From: Winogradskya humida
GTDB lineage: Bacteria > Actinomycetota > Actinomycetes > Mycobacteriales > Micromonosporaceae
Direction: 5' to 3'
NCBI RefSeq assembly: GCF_016862215.1
Contig: NZ_BOMN01000059.1
Span: 1 to 64,000 of the forward strand
DNA length: 64,000 bases
A program made the translations under genes and the position numbers. The notes under the pieces were generated by a model. The model did not search any database and was not told the origin of the DNA. It saw only the letters and a program-made list of their open reading frames with translations. The number at the start of each line of letters is the position of its first letter. The stretch's first letter is position 1. Below are positions 28,531-35,339 of this stretch, piece after piece.

Positions 28531-28722
28531 TTGCGGCTTGCCGACGTGCTCTTTCCATGCGGCTTGCTGGCGTGCTCTCCCTATACGGCTTGCTTACGCG
28601 TCTTCCCTCTGCGGCTCGCTGGCGTTTCTGCCCTGCGGCTTGCTGGCGTTTCCGCTCTGCGGCTTGCTGGCGTTTCTGCCTTGCGGCTTGCTCGCGTTTC
28701 TGCCTCTGCGGCTTGCTAGGTT
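28531..28722 (+). repeat. Eight-copy intergenic tandem repeat, about 25-bp unit
   Basis: GCGGCTTGCTGGCGTTTCTG-type units begin (at GGCT) at 28535, 28561, 28587, 28613, 28637, 28661, 28685 and 28710, giving periods of 26, 26, 26, 24, 24, 24 and 25. The array fills the gap between the PNGase A-like gene and the MFS gene and ends six bases before the MFS start codon. Confidence 0.85.
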
Positions 28723-28727
28723 GAGAC

Positions 28728-29960
28728 GTGATCGACCGGCGCGACTCGCACGTCCAGGCTGCGAAGATCGCCGTCGCGGTCACGTTCGCCACCAACGGGA
28801 TCGCGTTCGCGGGCTGGCTGGCCCGCGCCCCCGCCGTACGCAACGATCTGGGCCTGTCCCCGGCCGGCCTCGGACTGCTCCTGCTCTGCCTCTCGGGAGC
28901 GGCAGTCCTGGCGATCCCCCTGGCCGGCCCGCTCGTCCAACGCTTCGGCGCGGCCCGCACGGTCCTCACCAGCAGCATGTCGGTCGTCCTCGGCCTGCTC
29001 ATTCTGGGCACCGGCACCGCCCTCGGCTCAGTCCCGATCGCCGGCGCCGGCCTCGTCCTCCTCGGCGCGGGCAACAGCCTCTGGGACGTAGCCATGAACG
29101 TCGAAGGCGCCACCGTCGAACGCCGTCTCGCCCGAACCCTGATGCCCCGCTTCCACGCAGCTTTCAGCCTGGGCACAGTCGGCGGGGCGGGCTTGAGCGC
29201 GCTGGCTGCGTACCTGGGAATCTCAGTGACCACACAGGTCTGCGCCACCGCTCTCCTGGCAGCAACGGTCATGCTCTTCACGGTCCGCTGGTTCCTCCCG
29301 GCCGAACCCACCCCCGCGGGCAACCACCCCGGCGGCCGCGTCCGCGACGCCTGGCGCGAACCCCGGACCCTGCTCATCGGCGTCATCATGCTCGGCTTCG
29401 GCTTCACCGAAGGCGCCGCCAACGACTGGCTGGCCATCAGCCTCGTCGACGGTTATCACGCGACAGAGACGGTAGGGGCCATCGGCTTCGGTTTCTTCGT
29501 CACCGCCATGACCCTCGGCCGCCTCTTCGGCGGCACGGCAATCGAACGCTGGGGCCGGGTAACAGCCTTACGGGTGACGGCGATCTCCGCCCTGCTCGGC
29601 CTGCTCCTGGCGATCTCCGGCCTGCCGATCCCCGTGGTCCTCGTCGGCGCGCTGCTCTGGGGCGCCGGCGCTTCCCTCGGGTTTCCCATCGGCATGAGCG
29701 CAGCCGCCGATGATCCCCTCCGCGCGGCGATCCGGGTGTCCGTCGCGGGCTCGATCGGCTACGGGGCGTTCCTGGCTGGGCCGCCGCTGATCGGCCTTCT
29801 CGCGGAACACTTCGGCATCCTGCGGGCACTGCTCCTGGTCGTCGTCGCCATCGGGCTGGGCCTGATCGGCTCGGGAGCAGCCCGTCCCTTGCCCGCCGCA
29901 GTAACCCGAACCACTCCGGCCGGCCCGCCGCACGACTCGGACGGTAACGCCGCCGGCTGA
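28728..29960 (+). CDS. Major facilitator superfamily transporter
   Basis: A 410-residue inner-membrane transporter with about 12 membrane segments in two halves. The first half has the segment following loop 2-3 (GPLVQRFGAARTVL) with the MFS motif A position, and the second half has the matching GRLFGGTAIERWGRVTALRV. The type resembles the sugar/drug transporters of the YbjJ class. GTG 28728 is preceded by TTGAGAC with no good ribosome site, because the tandem array runs into it. The substrate is unknown. Confidence 0.85.
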   Translation: MIDRRDSHVQAAKIAVAVTFATNGIAFAGWLARAPAVRNDLGLSPAGLGLLLLCLSGAAVLAIPLAGPLVQRFGAARTVLTSSMSVVLGLLILGTGTALGSVPIAGAGLVLLGAGNSLWDVAMNVEGATVERRLARTLMPRFHAAFSLGTVGGAGLSALAAYLGISVTTQVCATALLAATVMLFTVRWFLPAEPTPAGNHPGGRVRDAWREPRTLLIGVIMLGFGFTEGAANDWLAISLVDGYHATETVGAIGFGFFVTAMTLGRLFGGTAIERWGRVTALRVTAISALLGLLLAISGLPIPVVLVGALLWGAGASLGFPIGMSAAADDPLRAAIRVSVAGSIGYGAFLAGPPLIGLLAEHFGILRALLLVVVAIGLGLIGSGAARPLPAAVTRTTPAGPPHDSDGNAAG

Positions 29961-30785
29961 GCTGCTGCTGGTGTCCGCCCTGGCTGGTCGCTATAGAGGT
30001 TTGTCCGTCGGAGGTTGACCCGATTCGGGCGGGCTCACCTGGTTCGGACACCACCGCTCCAGCAAAAGCCGGATCGGTGTTCGGCCTGGACCGGATTCAA
30101 ATCCGGACCTGAACGCGGACCCGGACCCGGACGCGGACCCGGACCCGGACGCGGACCCGGACCCGGACCCGGACCCGGACGCGGACCCGGACCCGGACGC
30201 GGACCCGGACCTGAACGCGGACCCGGACCTGAACGCGGACCCGGACCTGAACGCGGACCCGGACCTGAACGCGGACCCGGACCTGAACCCGGACGCGGAC
30301 CCGGACCTGAACGCGGACGCGGACCCGGACGCGGACCCGGACCTGAACGCGGACCCGCACCCGCACTCGCACGCGGACCCGGACCCGGACCTGAACGCGG
30401 ACCCGGACCTGAACGCGGACCCGGACCCGGACCTGAACGCGGACCCGGACCCGGACCCGGACCCGCACCCGCACTCGCACGCGGACCCGGACCCGAACCC
30501 GTGCCCGGACCAGGTCGCGGACCTTGGCCATCGAGCCTGGCCCAGCCTGTCGGCGCAGGCAGGGTCGGATCCAGCCGGTTCGGAATGGCGCCCGGGTGGG
30601 TCGGCACTTGGATGAACTGGCGCCCTGGCTGGGGTCGGCACTCGGGGGCTGCTCGGCGGGCTGCGGGAGGGATCACCCTGCTGTGGGCGGCGTTCGACGA
30701 TGGGTTGGCGCCTGGCTAGGTCTGCCGCCGGTTGGCCGATCCCGGCTGGGCCGGCGCCTGGTCGGGGTGGGGCGCGCGGTGGTGG
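29961..30785. other. 825-bp intergenic region dominated by simple repeats
   Basis: No gene is supported. All six frames stay open across the hexanucleotide array only because the period is a multiple of three. To its right, four imperfect copies of TGGCGCC(C)TGGCTGGGTC occur at 30586, 30618, 30706 and 30752. Confidence 0.7.
30102..30521 (+). repeat. Hexanucleotide tandem array, about 70 units
   Basis: About 420 bp of GGACCC, GGACGC, GGACCT-GAACGC and GCACCC/GCACTC/GCACGC hexamers in one strand. A higher-order block beginning GGACCCGCACCCGCACTCGC occurs at 30351 and again at 30459, showing segmental duplication within the array. Confidence 0.95.
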
Positions 30786-31706
30786 TTAGGCGGGGGATTC
30801 GCCGTGGAGGAAGTTGGTGATTGCTGTGGCCAGGGCTTCTGGGTGTTCGAGGACCATGGCGTGGGAGGCGTTTTCCAGCGGGAGGTAGTGCATGCGGGGG
30901 TTGGTTTTGGCTGCTTGGGTGGCTTGGTTGAGGAGGTAGGTGCGGTGGGCGGTGTAGAGGTCGGCGAAGGGTTCTTGGGCCGGGAGGTTGCGGGTGGCCA
31001 GGATGGTGAGGGTGGGGGCCGGGGTGGTTGCGTAGGCGTCGGTGAGGTCCAGGTCTTTCATGAGGGTTCGGAGGGTGCCGGCGGTTTCGGGGGTGGGGCG
31101 GATGGTGGTTTCGTCGGCTTTGGTGACGATGTTGCGGCGGAAGGCTTCGAGCCAGAGTTTTTCGTTGGCGCCGGCTTCGCGGGCGGCGGCTCGTTGGGCT
31201 TCGACCAGGGCGGGGAGGTCTGTGGTGGGGAAGGGCTGACCCATGGTGAGCTCCATGGAGTCGAAGAGTGCTTCCAGGCGGGCGAGCTCGGTGGCGGCCT
31301 TCTCCGGGTCGAGGCCGGGGAGGTGAGCGGGGCTGGCCGGGGGTGGGTTGCCGTCGAGGTTGATCACGCCGGGGGTTTCGGGGTGGCGCTGGCCCCAGAG
31401 GGTGGCGAGTATGCCGCCGAGGGAGTGGCCGACCACGGCGGGGCGGTCGAGCTCCATCTGGACCGTGACTGCGGCGAGGTCGCCCAGGCCGGCCTTCCAG
31501 GTCCAGGGGGCGTCGCCGGAGCGGCCGTGGCCGCGCAGGTCGAGGGCGATCACGCGGTGGTGGGGGCGCAGGGCGCGGGCCAGGGTGGTGAGTTGGGCGA
31601 GGTTGCCGCCGGCGCCGTGGAGCAGGAGCAGGGGCGGCTGGTCGCCGCCGAAGTCCCGGACGGCGATGGGCAGGTCTCCCGCGTCGACGAGGCGATCGTT
31701 GATCAC
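30786..31706 (-). CDS. Alpha/beta-fold hydrolase
   Basis: A 306-residue hydrolase with oxyanion motif LLLLHGAGGNLAQL, the strand ALDLRGHGRSGD, nucleophile elbow VGHSLGGILA (Ser), and a C-terminal His in LENASHAMVLEHP; the acid is probably in the TILATRNLP region. It would hydrolyse an ester, amide or similar bond. GTG 31706 overlaps the HTH gene stop by four bases and is preceded by GAGGAAG, so it is coupled to the HTH gene. The reading frame extending to 31967 overlaps the HTH gene and is rejected. Confidence 0.88.
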   Translation of the reverse strand: MINDRLVDAGDLPIAVRDFGGDQPPLLLLHGAGGNLAQLTTLARALRPHHRVIALDLRGHGRSGDAPWTWKAGLGDLAAVTVQMELDRPAVVGHSLGGILATLWGQRHPETPGVINLDGNPPPASPAHLPGLDPEKAATELARLEALFDSMELTMGQPFPTTDLPALVEAQRAAAREAGANEKLWLEAFRRNIVTKADETTIRPTPETAGTLRTLMKDLDLTDAYATTPAPTLTILATRNLPAQEPFADLYTAHRTYLLNQATQAAKTNPRMHYLPLENASHAMVLEHPEALATAITNFLHGESPA

Positions 31707-32212
31707 GATGGGTCTTCCTCTGTGTGAACGGGCTCTGGGTGAACGGGCTCTGGGAGAACGGGACGGTGGGTGTGCTGCAGGCGGTGGCGGACGGCGGCGG
31801 ACGGTACGCCGCCGTCGGGGTGGCGGGGGAGTTTGCCCCGGCGGACGAGATCGTGCACACCCTGGCGGCTGATGCCGAGCATGGCGCCGGCGACCGCGTA
31901 GGAGACCGACTCGGCTGAGGGGTGGCCGACGCGCTCGGCGACCACACGGCCGAGCGGTGAATACCACCAGTCGATGGGCGGGTTGAAGGCCCTGTCGCTG
32001 GGATAGAGCGTCATGACGAGGCGCATCGCTGCCATTGCGGCGGACTGCTCATCGCCCTGCTGCATCGAGTCGGCCCAGCGGCCGGCTCGCAGGCGGACGA
32101 GTGTGCGCAGCGCGTTCACGGCATCGTCGCCGTCGAGGAGGATCTCGAGCGGGTCGAGCAGCCGGATGTCGAGCAGTCTGACGATCTGCTCGACGAGCGC
32201 GTCGTCGGTCAC
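31703..32212 (-). CDS. Helix-turn-helix protein
   Basis: A 169-residue protein. Residues about 105-145 contain a helix-turn-helix like those of excisionase/MerR-type regulators (AGAMLGISRQGVHDLVRRGK). The N-terminal 90 residues are helical and unknown, and the last 25 are His/Pro-rich with the repeated element PVLPEPVHPEPVHTE. It is the first gene of a two-gene unit with the hydrolase and is divergent from the DUF5522 gene; an inverted repeat lies just before its start. It may be an autoregulator of this pair. Confidence 0.7.
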   Translation of the reverse strand: MTDDALVEQIVRLLDIRLLDPLEILLDGDDAVNALRTLVRLRAGRWADSMQQGDEQSAAMAAMRLVMTLYPSDRAFNPPIDWWYSPLGRVVAERVGHPSAESVSYAVAGAMLGISRQGVHDLVRRGKLPRHPDGGVPSAAVRHRLQHTHRPVLPEPVHPEPVHTEEDPS

Positions 32213-32227
32213 CCGTCCATCCTGGCA

Positions 32228-32254
32228 CTACTTGACGGTGGCTGCCAAGTAGTC
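32228..32254. promoter_or_regulatory. Inverted repeat between HTH gene and DUF5522 gene
   Basis: ACTACTTG (32228-32235) and CAAGTAGT (32247-32254) are perfect inverted arms with an 11-bp spacer, beginning 15 bp upstream of the HTH gene start and 29 bp before the divergent small gene. It is a candidate operator for the HTH protein. Confidence 0.55.
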
Positions 32255-32282
32255 GTGTGCCGCGCGGTGGGCGTACGTTGGG

Positions 32283-32519
32283 ATGGTGGATGAATTGGCC
32301 TCACGCCCGCTTTCGGAGCCGCACCACAGCCGGTTGGCTCTTGATCATCCGCGCCGGGGCGAGGTGCTCGCCGCCCATGATGACGCGCTCGGTGCCGGTC
32401 AGGCGGGCTATCTCGACCCTGGTTCGGGACTCTTCGTGTTGACCGCGGCGTTTCTCGCGAAGCGTGGGACCTGCTGTGGCCGGGGATGTCGTCACTGTCC
32501 GTATTTTGATGGTGCCTGA
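32283..32519 (+). CDS. DUF5522-like Cys-rich small protein
   Basis: A 78-residue protein whose C-terminal half matches the short Cys-rich family with the signature YLDPGSGLFVLTAAFLAKRG then CCGRGCRHCPY. The four cysteines and the histidine suggest a metal site. The N-terminal 35 residues are variable. It starts at ATG 32283 without a strong ribosome site. It is divergent from the HTH gene. The function of the family is unknown. Confidence 0.75.
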   Translation: MVDELASRPLSEPHHSRLALDHPRRGEVLAAHDDALGAGQAGYLDPGSGLFVLTAAFLAKRGTCCGRGCRHCPYFDGA

Positions 32520-32530
32520 GTTGGACTTCC

Positions 32531-32547
32531 GCCGACGGCCCGTCGGC
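32531..32547. terminator. Weak hairpin after the DUF5522 gene
   Basis: GCCGACG (32531-32537) and CGTCGGC (32541-32547) form a 7-bp stem with a three-base loop, 12 bp after the stop codon. Confidence 0.35.
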
Positions 32548-32584
32548 CAGTACGGTGTGCCCCGAAATGATCGGGAGGATTCCG

Positions 32585-33145
32585 GTGCGCACGCGTCTCT
32601 TCGCCCTCGGTGCCCTGGCGGTGCTGCTTTCCCTGGCGGGTTGCACGGAGAAAAAGGTTGAGGCTGCGACGACGAAGCTGCCGCCGGTGAAAGTCGTCCA
32701 GCTGCCCGCGGCCTCGGCCGGTGGCGTCTGCGCTCTCTGGGACTACGCGCTCATCAAGAAGGAGATCGGCGTCGCGTTCACGGCTGCCGCCTCCGATGAG
32801 GTGGACGACACCTCCACGTGCGTGGTGCAGATGACCAGCAGCGAATGGCCGTACCTCGTGCTTTCGGTGGTGAAAAGCACCAAGGCCGATGCCGATCTCT
32901 TCACCGGGGAGCTGATGCCGGCGAAGGCCACCAAGATGAAGGGCCTGGGCAAGGCGGGCTATCGCCTCGTCACCAAGGCGAGCGGCGCTCACGGACCGGT
33001 GGTGGAGATCTCGTGGCTGAGTGAGGCCGGGCAGTTGCAGACGCTGCGCTACACCTTCGCCAAGAGCGCCAAGACCGCCGACGTGAAGGCGCTGCAGGGC
33101 AAGCTGCTCAACCTGGCCAAGGCCCTGGACACCGCGAAAGACTAG
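32585..33145 (+). CDS. Putative lipoprotein
   Basis: A 186-residue exported protein. GTG 32585 follows GGGAGG with a six-base gap and opens a lipoprotein signal peptide with lipobox LAGC (Cys near residue 20). The mature part is about 165 residues, with two cysteines in VCALWDYALI and STCVVQM that could form a disulfide. I do not recognise the fold, though it resembles small DUF3558-like actinobacterial lipoproteins. It converges on ideR with a shared terminator. Confidence 0.75.
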   Translation: MRTRLFALGALAVLLSLAGCTEKKVEAATTKLPPVKVVQLPAASAGGVCALWDYALIKKEIGVAFTAAASDEVDDTSTCVVQMTSSEWPYLVLSVVKSTKADADLFTGELMPAKATKMKGLGKAGYRLVTKASGAHGPVVEISWLSEAGQLQTLRYTFAKSAKTADVKALQGKLLNLAKALDTAKD

Positions 33146-33172
33146 CCCGCGGCGACGTCGTCACCGCGGGCT
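33144..33172. terminator. Bidirectional terminator between lipoprotein gene and ideR
   Basis: AGCCCGCGG (33144-33152) and CCGCGGGCT (33164-33172) form a perfect 9-bp stem. The left arm begins inside the lipoprotein stop codon TAG. Confidence 0.7.
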
Positions 33173-33180
33173 GTCGCAGG

Positions 33181-33882
33181 TCAGTGCGCGTCGACGAAGA
33201 CGCGGGAAGCCACCTCGCGCGGGAGGCGGATCTTGTCGCCGGAACGGTCGATCGTGACGCCGTCGCGCTCCTGGGCGACCGTCACGGTGGCGCCGGGGTC
33301 GATGCCGGCGGCGTGCAGCTGACGCAGCACACCGGCGTTGGTCTGGACGCTCTCGCAGATGCGGCGCACGACCACGCTGCCACTCAGGCCGGGGAACGCC
33401 AGGTTGCGCTCACTGCCGCCATTGAGCCCGGCCGTGACGCTCTCCAGCGGTCCGTCGCCGGGCGTGCCCAGAACCTCAAGACCGGGGATCGGATTACCGT
33501 ACGGTGAGCGCGTCGGACGATTCAGCAGCTCGTAGACCTTCTTCTCCACCGAGTCGCTCATGACGTGCTCCCAGCGGCAGGCCTCCTCGTGGGCCTCCTC
33601 GTAGGGCATGCCGATGACGTTGACCAGGAGCAGCTCGGCGAGGCGGTGCTTGCGCATCACGGCGACCGCGGCGACGCGCCCGTCCTCGGTGAGCACCAGG
33701 TGCCGGTCGTTCTCCACGGTCAGCAGGCCGTCGCGTTCCATCCGGGCAACCGTCTGGCTGACCGTCGGACCGCTCTGATGCAGCCGCTCGGCGATGCGCG
33801 CGCGCAGCGGCGGCACACCCTCTTCCTCAAGCTCGAGGATCGTGCGCAGGTACATCTCGGTGGTATCGACGAGATCATTCAC
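33181..33882 (-). CDS. ideR: Iron-dependent regulator of the DtxR/IdeR family
   Basis: A 233-residue iron-responsive repressor. The N-terminal winged helix (MYLRTILELEEEG, GPTVSQTVARMERDGLL) is followed by the metal-binding and dimerisation domain with MRKHRLAELLL (His79/Glu83-type) and HEEACRWEHVMSD (His, Cys, Glu, His ligands), then an SH3-like C-terminal domain (GIDPGATVTVAQERDG). It binds iron boxes when ferrous iron is plentiful. GTG 33882 follows GGGAGGG. In mycobacteria ideR is next to sigB; here sigB is 5 kb away with acuC-pat in between. Confidence 0.93.
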   Translation of the reverse strand: MNDLVDTTEMYLRTILELEEEGVPPLRARIAERLHQSGPTVSQTVARMERDGLLTVENDRHLVLTEDGRVAAVAVMRKHRLAELLLVNVIGMPYEEAHEEACRWEHVMSDSVEKKVYELLNRPTRSPYGNPIPGLEVLGTPGDGPLESVTAGLNGGSERNLAFPGLSGSVVVRRICESVQTNAGVLRQLHAAGIDPGATVTVAQERDGVTIDRSGDKIRLPREVASRVFVDAH

Positions 33883-34104
33883 GGTGCGGCCCTCCCGACA
33901 GCGATATTACCTCGCAGCCGGGGGTTGACTTCGCGCCGACGAGGTGGGTCACCGAACCCTACCGTGCCTGCGGCTTGTTCACGGGCATGCACCGTGCGAG
34001 CGGGCGGTGGTAGTGGCGGCATTTGTGTGTTGTCCCAGCTGGCGGCGGCCGTCGCCGGGTCGCGGCATCGACCGGGCGGAAAGCTGTCGGACCCCCGTGG
34101 TTAA

Positions 34105-35298
34105 GTGGCTGACATGGCGGACGGGACGACAGCAGTGGTGTGGGACGAGGCACTCCTCTCCTATGACATGGGTGATCACCCACTCAACCCCGTGCGGGTG
34201 GAGCTGACCATCGCGCTGGCCCGTGAGCTGGGCGTGCTCGATCGGCCGGGGGTGAGCATGGTGACACCGGTGCCGGCCGACGACGCCGCGCTCACCCGCA
34301 TCCACCGGCCCGATTACCTGGAGGCGGTCCGGCTCGCGCCCCGCGACCCGTTCTTCCGCGGCTGGGGTCTCAACACCCCGGACAACCCCGTCTTCGATCA
34401 CATGCACGAGGCCTCGGCGTGGATCTGCGGGGCGACCATCGCGGCGGCCGAAGCGGTCTGGTCGGGCGCCGCGACCCGGGCGGTGAACGTGGCAGGTGGC
34501 CTTCATCACGCGATGGCTGCCCGCGCTTCGGGATTCTGCGTCTACAACGACCCGGCGGTGGCGATCGCGCGCCTGCTCGACCAGGGTGCCGAGCGCATCG
34601 CCTACGTCGACATCGACGTGCACCACGGCGACGGTGTGCAGGCGGCCTTCTACGACGATCCCCGCGTCCTCACGATCAGCCTGCACGAGTCGCCCCTGAC
34701 GCTGTTCCCCGGCACGGGCTACCCCGACGAGACCGGCGGCCCCGGGGCCGAGGGCACGGCGGTCAACATCGCCCTCCCGCCCGCTACCAGCGATGCCGGC
34801 TGGCTCCGCGCTTTCCACGCGATCGTGCCCTCGGTGGTGCGAGCCTTCCAGCCTCAGCTCCTGTTCACCCAGTGCGGCGCGGATAGCCACCGCCTCGACC
34901 CCCTCGCCGACCTGCGGCTGTCGGTCGACGGGCAACGCGCGGCCTACATCGCGCTGCGAGAGCTGGCCGACGAGTTGTGCGACGGGAAGTGGGTGGCCAC
35001 TGGCGGCGGTGGGTACGCGCTGGTCGAGGTGGTGCCCCGGGCCTGGACCCACCTGCTCGCCGTGGCCACCGGTGACCCGCTCGACCCGCTGACGCCGACC
35101 CCGCCGACGTGGCGGAAGCTGGCCGCCCAGCGCAGACCGGGGAGCGTGGTGCCGGAGACCCTGACCGACGGGACGCCGCCCCCGGTCGAGCGCTGGCAGC
35201 CGGGCACGACCCCGGACCCGGTCGACAAGGCGATTCTGGCTACACGCATGGAGGTTTTCCCGTTGTTCGGGCTCGATCCGCACGACGGTCGAGACTGA
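34105..35298 (+). CDS. acuC: Acetoin utilisation/histone deacetylase-family protein AcuC
   Basis: A 397-residue class I HDAC-like zinc deacetylase. Zinc and catalytic motifs are NVAGGLHHAMAARASGFCVY, the active site YVDIDVHHGDGVQ and the later TQCGADSHRLDPLADLRLS; the FHSD-like element is SLHESPLTLFPGTG. AcuC proteins remove acetyl groups from acetyl-CoA synthetase and other proteins. The start is GTG 34105 or ATG 34114. It lies 41 bp before the acetyltransferase/ACS gene on the same strand, so the two opposing activities are probably expressed together. Confidence 0.92.
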   Translation: MADMADGTTAVVWDEALLSYDMGDHPLNPVRVELTIALARELGVLDRPGVSMVTPVPADDAALTRIHRPDYLEAVRLAPRDPFFRGWGLNTPDNPVFDHMHEASAWICGATIAAAEAVWSGAATRAVNVAGGLHHAMAARASGFCVYNDPAVAIARLLDQGAERIAYVDIDVHHGDGVQAAFYDDPRVLTISLHESPLTLFPGTGYPDETGGPGAEGTAVNIALPPATSDAGWLRAFHAIVPSVVRAFQPQLLFTQCGADSHRLDPLADLRLSVDGQRAAYIALRELADELCDGKWVATGGGGYALVEVVPRAWTHLLAVATGDPLDPLTPTPPTWRKLAAQRRPGSVVPETLTDGTPPPVERWQPGTTPDPVDKAILATRMEVFPLFGLDPHDGRD

Positions 35299-35339
35299 CA
35301 AAAGGGTCTTCGTCCGGCTGGGAGTGGGAGGCGGTGGTT

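Noticed and set aside
28490..28720. Leu/Pro/Cys-rich open frame over the tandem array
   Set aside because: It arises from the repeat; there is no start signal and it runs into the MFS gene region in another frame.
28531..28722. CRISPR array
   Set aside because: Units abut without unique spacers and there are no cas genes.
30015..30719. Coding frames of Gly-Pro-Glu-Arg or Arg-Val repeats across the hexamer array
   Set aside because: A 6-bp period leaves all frames open; none has a ribosome site or non-repeat domain.
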